A DNA stretch of 64,000 nucleotides from Enterococcus faecalis_A. Its GTDB lineage: Bacteria; Bacillota; Bacilli; Lactobacillales; Enterococcaceae. The stretch spans positions 124,001 to 188,000 of the forward strand of contig JBPDWA010000001.1 of NCBI GenBank assembly GCA_051295955.1, read 5' to 3'. This document shows, piece after piece, positions 8,898-17,223 of the stretch (its first letter is position 1; each line of letters begins with the position of its first letter). Position numbers and translations under genes: made by a program. The notes below the pieces were generated by a model. The model saw nothing but the letters and a program-made list of their open reading frames with translations. It was not told the origin of the DNA and searched no databases.

Positions 8898-9713
8898 ATG
8901 AAAAAAAGTATTTTGGTGGGGTTAGTAGTAGTTGCAGGCTTAGTGGTTGCAGGCTGCAGTCAAAAACAAAAAGAAACTGCAAAAGAAGATCAGGTTATTA
9001 AAGTGGCTTCACATATGCCGCCAATGACCGATGTAGTGAAGATTGCTGGTGAAGAAATAAAAAAAGCTGGCTACAAGATTGAACTTGTTCAAGTGAACGA
9101 TAATATCCAATACAACGAACTGTTAAAAAACAAAGAAATCGATGCAAATTTTGCTCAGCACGAACCGTTTATGCAAAAATTTAATCAAGAAAAAAACGCT
9201 GATTTAGTAGCGATTCAAAAAATTTACAATGCAAAAGTCGGCTTTTATTCCAAAAATTACCAATCCATTGAAGACATTCCTAAAGGAGCACAAGTAGCAC
9301 TGCCAAGTGATGTTTCCAACGAAGGTAGAGCATTAGCAATTCTAGCAGAATATGGACTTATTCAATTGAAAGACGGTGTCGGCTTTAATGGTACTATTAA
9401 AGATATTACTGCAAATCCCAAGGAACTAAAGTGGCTTTCTGTTGACTTACTAAATTTAGCAGAAGCTTACAACGAAGCGAACGTTGCCTTAGTTTATAAT
9501 TATCCTACCTACATTGCAAAAGTTGGGCTAAAACCAAGCAATGCGCTTTTATTAGAAAAAACCATCGACGATCGCTTTGCAATTTCCTTAGTCGCTCGCT
9601 CAGATAACCAAGATTCTGAGAAAATCAAAGCCCTAAAAAAAGCTATGACTAGTCCGGCTGTCAAAAAATTCTTAGAAGAAAAGCATAACGACACTTTAGT
9701 ACCAGCTTTTTAG
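8898..9713 (+). CDS. MetQ/NlpA-type substrate-binding lipoprotein
   Basis: 271 residues. A lipoprotein signal peptide ends in VVAGC, with Cys20 as the lipidation site, so the protein is anchored on the outer face of the membrane. The mature part has NlpA/MetQ hallmarks: VASHMPPMTDVV, DANFAQHEPFM, and a C-terminal FLEEKHNDTLVPAF. AGGAGGG precedes the ATG. It is the last gene of the lplA - ATPase - permease - lipoprotein operon. Binding-pocket residues cannot be assigned by eye, so methionine versus another ligand remains open. Confidence 0.88.
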   Translation: MKKSILVGLVVVAGLVVAGCSQKQKETAKEDQVIKVASHMPPMTDVVKIAGEEIKKAGYKIELVQVNDNIQYNELLKNKEIDANFAQHEPFMQKFNQEKNADLVAIQKIYNAKVGFYSKNYQSIEDIPKGAQVALPSDVSNEGRALAILAEYGLIQLKDGVGFNGTIKDITANPKELKWLSVDLLNLAEAYNEANVALVYNYPTYIAKVGLKPSNALLLEKTIDDRFAISLVARSDNQDSEKIKALKKAMTSPAVKKFLEEKHNDTLVPAF

Positions 9714-9815
9714 CAAAGACAATAGTCGAAAAATGCTTAAACAATTCAAGCCAAAGACCATAGCTATCACTTTGCTTTTTAAATGACAAAAATTTTTAAT
9801 CTTTAAAGGATATAG

Positions 9816-9842
9816 CTCACCAAAAACTTAGGTGAGTTTTCA
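9816..9842 (+). terminator. Weak terminator after the MetQ-like gene
   Basis: CTCACC (9816-9821) and GGTGAG (9831-9836) with a 9-nt loop, followed by TTTT. Short stem, so moderate confidence. Confidence 0.5.
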
Positions 9843-10007
9843 TATATCTATTACCAATAGTAATTCTACAGAATCTGGCACATGTACTTTTTTTAAGTAA
9901 TTTTTTTCACCGTTTTCTGAATATATTAATCTTATTCTATTCATATGACTAACAGTAATTAAATGCTGTCGATCTTACTACCTTTTGTTGCTAGGGTATT
10001 TTTTAGG

Positions 10008-10036
10008 TTGACAGACGTGTTCTTTAAGAATATACT
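10008..10036 (+). promoter_or_regulatory. Promoter of the riboflavin operon
   Basis: TTGACA (10008-10013), exactly 17 bp, then TATACT (10031-10036), about 18 bp before the FMN riboswitch begins. Near-consensus sigma-A promoter. Confidence 0.85.
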
Positions 10037-10053
10037 CTAAACGAATTGAATAT

Positions 10054-10180
10054 TTCTTCGGGGCAGGGTGTAATTCCCGACCGACGGTGACGAGTTTACT
10101 CGAAGTCCGTGACCCACATTTTTGTGGTTGAGCCAGTGAGAATCTGGCACCGACAGTTAAAGTCTGGATGGGAGAAGAAA
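10054..10180 (+). ncRNA. FMN riboswitch (RFN element)
   Basis: Contains the conserved RFN blocks in order: TTCGGGGCAGGGTG, AATTCCCGACCGACGGTGA, AGTCCGTGACCC, GAGCCAGTGAGAATCTGGCACCGACAGT and GTCTGGATGGGAGAAGAA (each written here within the 10054-10180 span; the fourth is given in part by GTGAGAATCTGG). The 5' and 3' ends pair to close the multi-arm junction. Known elements bind FMN and switch off downstream rib genes. An intrinsic terminator lies 60 bp downstream, so control is probably by premature termination. Confidence 0.93.
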
Positions 10181-10240
10181 AGTTGACTGAGGGTTGATTT
10201 TATTTATTAAAATCGATTTCCTTTAGGTTTATTTAGCTAC

Positions 10241-10270
10241 GCCCTGTGATTAACTTCACAGGGCTTTTTT
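10241..10270 (+). terminator. Riboswitch-controlled terminator ahead of ribD
   Basis: 9-bp GC-rich stem GCCCTGTGA/TCACAGGGC with a 6-nt loop and six Ts, ending just before the ribD ribosome binding site. Position and strength fit the expression platform of the FMN riboswitch. Confidence 0.87.
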
Positions 10271-10289
10271 GTTGAAAGGGGGAATTTAT

Positions 10290-11363
10290 ATGCACCATTC
10301 TTTCATGCTAGCTGCGATTGAAGAAGCAAAAAAAGGCAAGGGAAATACCTTCACCAATCCATTAGTTGGAGCAGCGATTGTAAAAGAAGGACAGCTAATC
10401 TCACTAGGTGCACATTTACGTTACGGCGAGTCCCACGCTGAAGTAAATGCTATTCAAAATTGTGATTTCCCCGAAGAACTGTTTAATTCAACTTTATATG
10501 TTACTTTGGAGCCTTGTAACCACCAAGGGAAACAGCCACCTTGTACGCAAGCCATTGTTCACTCTGGTATCAGGACTGTAGTCATAGGCCAGCTTGACCC
10601 GAATCCTTTGGTAGCAGGAAAAGGAAAAGAATTTCTACAAAAGCATGGAATCAAAGTAATCGTAGGTGTGGAAGAAGAGCAATGTAGAGCACTGAATCCT
10701 TTTTACAACTATTTTTTTGAAAAGGATCGTCCCTATATTACGCTAAAACAGGCCGTAACACTAGATGGGAGGATTTCTATAAAAAAAGGCTCACGGTACT
10801 CAATAACAGGATCCGAGGCAATTTCAAGAGTACGGAAAGAGCGAGGTGAATATCAAGGAATTGTGGTGGGGAGCAAAACCGTTCTAGTTGATGATCCGCA
10901 GTTATTACCCAATGCCGAAACTACTTTCCCGCCAGTACGTATCGTTTTGGATCGTAGAGGGCGGATTTTTAAAAGTCCTAAACTAAATCTTTTTCAAACT
11001 GCAACAAGTCCGGTTTGGATATTTACGGAAAATCCTGAACGAAAGGAACTACTCCCCCATGTAACAATTTTTTATACACCTAAGTTTTCTTTTCGGTTCT
11101 TTATTGAAACTATGAGACAAAAAGGGCTTCAGTCATTGTATATAGAAGGGGGAGCGAAAATCCATGACGCTTTTTTAGAAGAAAATCTCTGGGATGAAAT
11201 CATCAGTTATATTGCGCCCAAACTTTTTGGTGGAAAAAGTCCGATGTCGTTTCATAGTGAACGTTTAATTTCTGAAGAGCAGCAATTAGAATTTTTGGAA
11301 GTTGAACAGCTTGGAGAAGACATCCGAGTTAGGGGGAAACGAAGGCAATGTTCACAGGATTAA
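10290..11363 (+). CDS. ribD: Bifunctional riboflavin deaminase/reductase
   Basis: Two steps of riboflavin synthesis: deamination of the pyrimidine intermediate by the N-terminal zinc domain, then NADPH-dependent reduction of the ribose by the C-terminal domain. 357 residues. Zinc ligands are in HAEVNAI (near 49) and EPCNHQGKQPPC; the reductase part starts at RPYITLKQAVTLDGRI and includes IEGGAKIHDAFL. The ATG at 10290 has AGGGGG seven bases upstream and directly follows the riboswitch terminator; TTG codons further upstream lie inside the terminator T-run and are rejected. It overlaps ribE by 16 bp. Confidence 0.95.
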   Translation: MHHSFMLAAIEEAKKGKGNTFTNPLVGAAIVKEGQLISLGAHLRYGESHAEVNAIQNCDFPEELFNSTLYVTLEPCNHQGKQPPCTQAIVHSGIRTVVIGQLDPNPLVAGKGKEFLQKHGIKVIVGVEEEQCRALNPFYNYFFEKDRPYITLKQAVTLDGRISIKKGSRYSITGSEAISRVRKERGEYQGIVVGSKTVLVDDPQLLPNAETTFPPVRIVLDRRGRIFKSPKLNLFQTATSPVWIFTENPERKELLPHVTIFYTPKFSFRFFIETMRQKGLQSLYIEGGAKIHDAFLEENLWDEIISYIAPKLFGGKSPMSFHSERLISEEQQLEFLEVEQLGEDIRVRGKRRQCSQD

Positions 11364-11968
11364 TCATAGAACAAGGAACAGTCAAAGAAATTCATCGAAA
11401 CCGGCAAATGATCCAACTCGCTTTTCAGACTTCCAAGAGTATACTAAGTGATTACAAAATTGGTGATAGTATGGCAGTTAATGGGGTATGTTTAACTGCT
11501 GTTAAGGTTTCCAGCACATTTTTTAAAGCCGAAATAATGCCTGAAACTTTTAAACGAACTACTTTCTCCACAATAAAAGTTGGTGATCGGGTGAATTTAG
11601 AACGAGCAGTTTTGATAACGCAACGTTTTGAAGGACATTTGGTTTCGGGACATATTGATACTGTCACAAGGCTGATAAAAAAAATAGAGAAGCAAAATGC
11701 AATCGTTTTGACGTTTGCTTATCCGAGCAAATACGCAGGGGAAATTATTCCGCAAGGATCAATTGCAATTAATGGGGTAAGTTTAACGGTTACGGAGACA
11801 ACAACAGCTAGCTTTTCAGTTGGTCTGATTCCCCATTCAAAATCTTTGACTAACTTGGGGAATTTAGATGTAGGGCATCTTGTTAATATAGAAACTGATA
11901 TTGTTGGAAAATATGTAAAGGCACAGAGAAATAAATTTGAAATGTATAGGGAGAATGACTTACTATGA
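11348..11968 (+). CDS. ribE: Riboflavin synthase alpha chain
   Basis: Dismutates two 6,7-dimethyl-8-ribityllumazine molecules to riboflavin. 206 residues built of two similar barrels: MFTGLIIEQGTV opens the first, and MAVNGVCLTA and IAINGVSLTV are the equivalent lumazine-binding segments of the two halves. The start lies inside the end of ribD and the stop overlaps the ribBA start (ATGA), so the three are translationally coupled. Confidence 0.94.
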   Translation: MFTGLIIEQGTVKEIHRNRQMIQLAFQTSKSILSDYKIGDSMAVNGVCLTAVKVSSTFFKAEIMPETFKRTTFSTIKVGDRVNLERAVLITQRFEGHLVSGHIDTVTRLIKKIEKQNAIVLTFAYPSKYAGEIIPQGSIAINGVSLTVTETTTASFSVGLIPHSKSLTNLGNLDVGHLVNIETDIVGKYVKAQRNKFEMYRENDLL

Positions 11969-13140
11969 GTAGTATTACTGAAGCAATCAAGACGCTGAAA
12001 AAAGGTGGTTTAATCATTGTAGCGGATGACGAAGATAGAGAATCAGAAGGAGATCTAGTGGGATTAGCAGAATATGTAACACCTGAGGCAGTTAATTTTA
12101 TGATCAAATTTGGTCGGGGACTAATTTGTGCGCCAATATCTAAGACAATTGCGCAACGCCTATCTTTAGAAGAAATGACAACTCATAATACTGATGCGTT
12201 TGGTACAGCTTTTACGATTAGTGTAGATCATAAGCATACGAAAACTGGTATTTCAGCATTTGATCGAGCAACGTCCATTAAAGCGTTGGCTGATTCTAAT
12301 TCGAAAGCAAATGATTTTCTTAGGCCAGGACATATTTTTCCTTTGATTGCTGTGGATGGCGGGACGCTTGTACGTCGAGGACATACAGAGGCAGCTATCG
12401 ATTTAGCCAAATTAGCTAATAGCGTAGAGGCCGCTTATATTTGTGAAATCCTGAAAGAGGATGGAACGATGGCGAGGCTGAAAGATTTGACTCATTTATC
12501 TGAGCAATGGGGATTACCTTTGGTTACCATTGAGGAGTTGGTAAGTTTTTTAGAAGAAAGCAGTCATATAACAGTCAATTTACCAACAGAATATGGTGAT
12601 TTTAAGTTGACTATATATGAAGATGGAGAAAGCCGTGAGCACTTGCTGCTAACAAAAGGAGATATTCAAAATAGTCAATCGCCTACATTGGTCCGTGTTC
12701 ATTCAGAATGTTTAACTGGTGATATCTTCGGGTCTCATCGTTGTGATTGTGGCGATCAGTTACATGAAGCGATGAGAATGATCGAAGAAGAGAAAACTGG
12801 AGCTATTCTCTATCTTCGCCAAGAAGGTCGTGGAATTGGATTGCGGAATAAATTAAAATCCTATCAATTGCAGGAACAAGGATTTGATACTTATGAAGCA
12901 AATATTGAATTGGGCTTTGCTCCAGATGAACGGGATTATCACATTGCAGCAGATATTTTAAAATCAATTGGCGCAACGTCCATTCGATTACTTACAAACA
13001 ATCCCGAGAAAGTAACAGAGTTACAACGGGATGGAATTACGATTGTAGATAGGGTACCAATCGAAACCGATCCACAAAAGGAAAACCAAGCATATTTAAA
13101 AACAAAAAAAGAGAAGTTCCACCATTACTTATCACTATAA
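11965..13140 (+). CDS. ribBA: Bifunctional DHBP synthase / GTP cyclohydrolase II
   Basis: Supplies both precursors of riboflavin: 3,4-dihydroxy-2-butanone-4-phosphate (residues about 1-200) and the pyrimidine from GTP (about 205-391). The synthase motif DDEDRESEGDLV and HTEAAIDLA are intact. The cyclohydrolase shows the zinc Cys set in SECLTGDIFGSHRCDCGDQ and RQEGRGIGL. Its last codons are copied into the 40-bp tandem repeat that leads into ribH. Confidence 0.95.
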   Translation: MSSITEAIKTLKKGGLIIVADDEDRESEGDLVGLAEYVTPEAVNFMIKFGRGLICAPISKTIAQRLSLEEMTTHNTDAFGTAFTISVDHKHTKTGISAFDRATSIKALADSNSKANDFLRPGHIFPLIAVDGGTLVRRGHTEAAIDLAKLANSVEAAYICEILKEDGTMARLKDLTHLSEQWGLPLVTIEELVSFLEESSHITVNLPTEYGDFKLTIYEDGESREHLLLTKGDIQNSQSPTLVRVHSECLTGDIFGSHRCDCGDQLHEAMRMIEEEKTGAILYLRQEGRGIGLRNKLKSYQLQEQGFDTYEANIELGFAPDERDYHIAADILKSIGATSIRLLTNNPEKVTELQRDGITIVDRVPIETDPQKENQAYLKTKKEKFHHYLSL

Positions 13141-13246
13141 AGATAAAGGAGTAAAAAAATGACAATACTTATCACTATAAAGATAAAGGAGTAAAAAAAT
13201 GACAATACTTATCACTATAAAGATAAAGGAGTAAAAAAATGACAAC
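13127..13246 (+). repeat. Three tandem 40-bp copies of the ribBA-ribH junction
   Basis: Units at 13127-13166, 13167-13206 and 13207-13246; the first two are identical and the third differs only at the end where ribH diverges. Each unit holds the last ribBA codons, the stop, AAAGGAG and an ATG. The first two ATGs (13159 and 13199) therefore open two identical 11-residue mini-ORFs, MTILITIKIKE, ending at 13194 and 13234, just before the real ribH start at 13239. The ribBA product is unchanged because its stop lies in the first unit. Confidence 0.95.
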
Positions 13247-13700
13247 TTATGAAGGAAATTATTCTCCAGAAGATCTTCGAATAGGAATTGTAATTGCACG
13301 ATTTAACGAATTCATCAATCAAAAATTATTACAAGGAGCAGTGGACAATTTAAAAAGACATGGTGTTGAAGAAGAACAAATTGATATTTATTGGGTACCG
13401 GGGGCTTTTGAAATTCCCTTTATTACCAAAAAACTCAGCGAAAAGAATAGCTATGATGGCTTGATTACGTTGGGGACAGTTATTAGAGGCGCAACTACGC
13501 ATTATGAATTAGTTTCCAATGAGGTGGCAAAAGGAGTCGCACATATTAACTTAGAATCCGATATTCCCGTGATGTTCGGTGTATTAACTACAGAATCCAT
13601 TGAGCAGGCAATTGAAAGAGCGGGCACGAAAGCAGGAAATAAAGGCAGTGAAGTTGCTCAAGGGTTAATTGAGATGATTTCTCTCGTGCGACAACTTTAA
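13239..13700 (+). CDS. ribH: 6,7-dimethyl-8-ribityllumazine synthase
   Basis: Condenses the pyrimidine with DHBP to lumazine, the substrate of RibE. 153 residues, family length. Motifs seen: IVIARFNEFI, the VPGAFEIPF loop, LGTVIRGATTHYE with the catalytic His, and FGVLTTESIEQA. Its ribosome binding site and start are the third copy of the 40-bp repeat. Last gene of the rib operon, followed by a terminator at 13789. Confidence 0.95.
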   Translation: MTTYEGNYSPEDLRIGIVIARFNEFINQKLLQGAVDNLKRHGVEEEQIDIYWVPGAFEIPFITKKLSEKNSYDGLITLGTVIRGATTHYELVSNEVAKGVAHINLESDIPVMFGVLTTESIEQAIERAGTKAGNKGSEVAQGLIEMISLVRQL

Positions 13701-13788
13701 GAATTACTAATTCTTTTGAGTCTGATAATTTTACTGCGGACGTATCAGCCTTCAGTTTGCTGGTAGAACGAAATCAATCGCTAATACC

Positions 13789-13830
13789 AAAAATACCTGT
13801 TAGGGATTATCCTGACAGGTATTTTTATAT
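13789..13830 (+). terminator. Terminator of the rib operon
   Basis: 12-bp stem (13789-13800 with 13815-13826, AATACCTGT/ACAGGTATT type) whose loop can pair further through GGGAT/ATCC, followed by T-rich sequence. Confidence 0.85.
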
Positions 13831-13836
13831 GGAAAA

Positions 13837-14822
13837 ATGGATAATAGTCCATCTTTTGAAACTAGAAATGTTAATGCTGATGATGTTTCTAACTCAATTA
13901 CTATTCAAATTCATGAGCTTAGGGAAGAAATTCAATCAATGTATGATTTAGAAAGTTCTTGTTCTGATTTATACGCTACGGCTGATCGTTGCTTAATAAT
14001 GTCAGTCAAGAATTATCTGCACTTTCTAAGACGAATTGCTTTGATGGTTCTAACGGCATGTACAACATCACTAAGCTAAAGCTTGACTGGGCAAAAAGCA
14101 TTAATAAGGAATGGAAAGATATTTTTTTGCCATTAGACTATGCGAAACGAGTTCAGGGGATTAAAGCCGATAAAAGTTTGTCTCCTACTGAAAAAGCCGA
14201 GAAAATCACTCGTGTATATGAAGATTACCTTTATTCATTGGCAAAACCAGCTTTTGATGAATATGATAAAATACGAGCAAGATTTGGTGCTAACTCTTCC
14301 GAAGTGATTGCAGCTGAGAAAAAACTTGCTGGAATATTACAAAAGCTTGCTATTGATATTAACGCAGTAACTAGAAATTTAGGCGATAACGCTATTGATG
14401 TCTTTGGTAAAAATACATTAAACTACAAATAATTTATTGATATGGTCAACACAGCAAAACCACTAGATTTGAAGAGTAGAACTGTTGGAGAATCGGATTA
14501 TTCTCCTTGGGCAAGAGGAGGGTCAGACTATATCAAAAAGGATCCAGACTATTTAGGGAATTATTTATTTGGTTACTATGGCCAAGGTTCATTGCTTATA
14601 GATGGAGAAACTCTGAAAATAGGTGCTGGTGTTGCTCAAATTCTAAGTAATGCAAATAAAGGAGATTTCAAAAAACTATTATGTTATTTATTTGGTTTCT
14701 CTGTTAGTCCATTGGTAGGCATCGTTATCTGGATACTAACAGGGTATGGAGATAATACAGAAGATGGTATTATGGTTCAGGAGGGTATAAATGACTTTAA
14801 GAAAAATTATAAAAATAATTAG
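13837..14822 (+). pseudogene. Broken polymorphic-toxin-like gene (type VII effector remnant)
   Basis: Three pieces read as one protein. Frame 1 from 13837 runs to DLYATADR; near 13988 the sequence shifts frame and continues as LLNNVSQELSALS to 14430; an in-frame TAA at 14430-14432 then interrupts it before FIDMVNTAKPL and the rest to 14822. The first part is helical and charged, as in type VII effector midsections. The end (GNYLFGYYGQGSLL, GAGVAQ, GDNTEDGIMVQEGI) recalls C-terminal toxin domains of the toxin-44 type; this is from memory and tentative. No good ribosome binding site precedes 13837 and the rib terminator abuts it, so the 5' end is also lost. Confidence 0.6.
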
Positions 14823-15183
14823 CGTTGTATTTTCTATTATTACTGGATTAACATTGTTATTTTTTATTTCAAAAGATCAATTACCAATATTTTTACCTAA
14901 CCAGAAAAAAGAGATTAAAGTGAAGCTTACAGACCATAATATAGAAGTCCGAATTTACATTTATCTAGACGAAAAGCATAAAGAAGATTTTGAAATAACT
15001 TTATATGATAATCAACTAAAAGAATACTTGACTCCGTATAGTACAGGTAAAGATAAATTTGTCCCTAAAGGAAACCTTCACTATGTATACATCGTAAAAA
15101 AAGGTAAAACCTACACAGCTATAATAAAAAATAAAACGGATTCAATAATATCCTCTAATGTTACAGTTGAAGCTAATAACTAA
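14791..15183 (+). CDS. Single-pass membrane protein, possible immunity partner of the broken toxin
   Basis: 130 residues: a short basic start, one hydrophobic segment (about residues 8-27, VVFSIITGLTLLFFI), then a beta-rich extracytoplasmic domain of about 100 residues. The ATG at 14791 has GGAGGG upstream and overlaps the end of the toxin-like frame by 32 bp, the tight coupling typical of toxin-immunity pairs. The frame is intact although the toxin gene is broken, as expected if it still protects against siblings. No homologue recognised; the immunity role is inferred from position only. Confidence 0.55.
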   Translation: MTLRKIIKIISVVFSIITGLTLLFFISKDQLPIFLPNQKKEIKVKLTDHNIEVRIYIYLDEKHKEDFEITLYDNQLKEYLTPYSTGKDKFVPKGNLHYVYIVKKGKTYTAIIKNKTDSIISSNVTVEANN

Positions 15184-15191
15184 ATATAAAC

Positions 15192-15222
15192 AGAGCTTGT
15201 GGTAAATCCAAGCTCTATTTAT
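15192..15222 (+). terminator. Terminator after the membrane protein gene
   Basis: AGAGCTTG (15192-15199) and CAAGCTCT (15209-15216), 9-nt loop, followed by ATTTATT. Confidence 0.7.
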
Positions 15223-15366
15223 TGTCTTGTAGTTCTAAAACTTGCAAAAGCTCAATTTCATTAAGTTTAAATTTTTATGGTTTAGAAGTTGTTTCATAAA
15301 TTTTCAATAATAAATTTGCATATAACTAACAAAATGTAATACTGGTATTTTGAATTAGGTTAATAG

Positions 15367-15534
15367 GAGCATCGATTCTTTTATGCACTTTGCATAGAAG
15401 GTGTAGACAATCCCACAACTGATAAAGTAGGAAGAGGTTGTGGGGAATTACTTGGATTTACTCAAACTACAAAAAAAGATGATAAATACTTTATACCAAC
15501 TGATTTTATTATTAATATCTTACCTCGGTATTGA
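15367..15534 (+). pseudogene. 3' gene remnant, unknown family
   Basis: An open frame without a start codon translates to about 55 residues including GVDNPTTDKVGRGCGELLGF and ends YFIPTDFIINILPRY before a stop. Composition looks like real protein, and the reading frame is entered from a stop rather than an initiation site. I do not recognise the family; most likely the tail of another deleted gene in this island. Confidence 0.35.
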
Positions 15535-16145
15535 ATAAATTATTTTTTAGCAATTGGATAGTCCTATAAAAGGGATTCATGAAGTGAAAAAGAAAGAAAA
15601 TTACATAGGGGTTAGTATTAATGATATACATTCTTAATTTAAGAAGAATCTTTTTAAGAAAGGTATAAACTTATTTAATAGTTTAATTTCAAGTTTTACT
15701 TCTAGTAAAAATAAAATATCTACATAATCAAAAGAGGGTAATTCTTGTAATTATAGTTAGTGTGATACAATAGAATCATGGAGGGTTGGTGTCTTAATAT
15801 AAAAATTTTTATTATTAAAACTAGTATTTTGGGAGGAGGGAATTAAGATAAATCAATTGATAGTAGAACCGTTTGTAAGTTCATTTTTTTCACAATGGAT
15901 AAAATTAGTTTTAAGCAGTATTTGGAAATGGGAAGTCGAAGTTACTATCCAAGTTAAAGGAAGTTGAAGAGTAATTATGTCACTACTGGTAATAGTGAGC
16001 ATGATTAGCCATTCCCACAAATAACCAACTTCCATCAAACAACTTTTAATAATTTTAAACAAATAATAAAATTAGACTCAGAAAAAGATGAGCTTTTACA
16101 ATCTAAAACCTGATATAATAGAACCAAATGAAAGGATGAACATAT
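15535..16145. other. Decayed sequence with short coding traces
   Basis: AT-rich debris. A piece from about 15583 reads KKKENYIGVSINDIHS followed by a stop and FKKNLFKKGINLF; another from 15896 reads MDKISFKQYLEMGSRSYYPS before stops. A GGGAGGAGGG site at about 15829 leads to no full-length frame. Nothing here can be called an intact gene. Confidence 0.45.
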
Positions 16146-16548
16146 ATGAGCAAACTAATCGCCTTATATAGTCGCTCAGCGACTGACAACAGGCAATCAA
16201 TAGATAAACAAATGACCAAGCTAAATAGCTACATGTGAAGAAAACAATATCCAAAACTTCAAACATTATATAGATAATCATCAAAGTGGGGTAAACTTAG
16301 ATCGTCCAGCGTTCAATAAGCTTATACACAAGACCTAGAGGCTGGAAAAAATAGATAGTATGATCGTTACAAGTATCTCTCGGATAAGCAGCAACTTTCT
16401 GGATGTAGCGCAACTGGTTCATTATCAGGATGAACCAAATCAAGTGCAATTAATCGCACTAGACAGTGGTGAATATAGGCTTGATGGCTACAATCTAGAA
16501 AATGGATTTTTTGCAGATTTATTAACGAAAATAAAAAGTGCCTTATAA
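16146..16548 (+). pseudogene. Serine recombinase (resolvase family) remnant
   Basis: The ATG at 16146 starts MSKLIALYSRSATDNRQSI, the YxR(x)S catalytic motif region of serine recombinases. After KLNSY the frame breaks near 16235; CEENNIQNFKHYIDN and GVNLDRPAFNKLI follow in another frame, and after LEAG the sequence moves to the frame opened at 16360 (MIVTSISRISSNF) and ends at 16548. At least two indels plus stops are needed to read it through, so the enzyme is dead. The C-terminal DNA-binding part is absent. Confidence 0.7.
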
Positions 16549-16550
16549 AA

Positions 16551-16588
16551 AAATCCCCTTTCAGCAAGCCGTGTTAAAAGGGAATTTT
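16551..16588 (-). terminator. Terminator of the minus-strand lipase operon
   Basis: AAATCCCCTTT (16551-16561) pairs with AAAAGGGAATTT (about 16576-16587) with one mismatch; the minus-strand read-out ends in a T-run. It lies 24 bp beyond the last gene of the operon. Confidence 0.65.
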
Positions 16589-16611
16589 CGAATTTCGTTT
16601 TACTATTAAGA

Positions 16612-16863
16612 TTATTTCAAAGATTCACCATGCTTCTCTAATGATGCCTGCGCTTTCTTTCCGAATTGTCCTTTTATCGAACCGCCCAAACTTTCAGCTG
16701 TCCCTTGAATGTATTTCTTTAAAGATTCCAGTTCTTCTTCTGCGGAGTCTTCAACCTCTTTACTATTTTTGGAACTTTCTTGGCAAGCTGTTCCAGCAGC
16801 AGACAACCGAATCATAAGCTTTTCGCCGTTCTTGCGTAATTCTTTTAGAATATCATCTACCAC
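16612..16863 (-). CDS. Small helical protein, candidate type VII secretion partner (Lap1/DUF3130-like position)
   Basis: 83 residues, charged and almost wholly helical in pattern, no signal or membrane segment. GTG start at 16863 overlaps the stop of the preceding gene (7-bp overlap), so it is translationally coupled. In type VII effector loci a pair of small helical proteins (DUF3130 and DUF3958, called Lap1/Lap2 with LXG toxins and TlaA1/TlaA2 with the S. aureus lipase TslA) bind the effector's helical targeting domain. Size, fold pattern and order fit the first of that pair; direct motif identity is not provable by eye. Confidence 0.6.
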   Translation of the reverse strand: MVDDILKELRKNGEKLMIRLSAAGTACQESSKNSKEVEDSAEEELESLKKYIQGTAESLGGSIKGQFGKKAQASLEKHGESLK

Positions 16864-17204
16864 TCAGCAGTTTTCTCCTTTTTATCTTCTTTTTGTTCAG
16901 ATAATTTCTGATAATTCCGCCGATAATCTGACTCTATATCCTCTAGCTCATTATCTAGTTTTTTAATTTCTCTCTGGCAATTATCTTGAAATTCATCTCC
17001 AAGTCCGTCTAACGCTCGTAAACCGTCATAAAGGGGTGATTGGTCATCTGAAATCATCTTTATATAGTATCTGCTAGATTCTGCAATATCCTCTAAAATC
17101 TGCACACCTTTTTGTTTGGCATAACGCAATTCCTCTATTTTCTCTTCATGTTTCTGTTTTTCTTTTAGGTAATCTTTTTCTAACTGTTTAATGGTTTGAC
17201 TCAA
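16857..17204 (-). CDS. Coiled-coil protein, candidate type VII secretion partner (Lap2/DUF3958-like)
   Basis: 115 residues with two long charged helices (about 4-45 and 75-110) joined by a short segment SDDQSPLYDGLRALDGLGDEF. TTG start at 17204 has AAAGGAGG seven bases upstream. It lies 19 bp after the lipase-like gene and overlaps the 83-aa gene. Length and two-helix shape fit DUF3958-type partners that accompany type VII secreted toxins. Function inferred from context. Confidence 0.62.
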   Translation of the reverse strand: MSQTIKQLEKDYLKEKQKHEEKIEELRYAKQKGVQILEDIAESSRYYIKMISDDQSPLYDGLRALDGLGDEFQDNCQREIKKLDNELEDIESDYRRNYQKLSEQKEDKKEKTAEW

Positions 17205-17223
17205 TAGTCTGCCTCCTTTATGG

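Noticed and set aside
13757..13951. 64-codon frame through the rib terminator
   Set aside because: It reads through the terminator stem and out of frame with the toxin remnant; translation has no family features.
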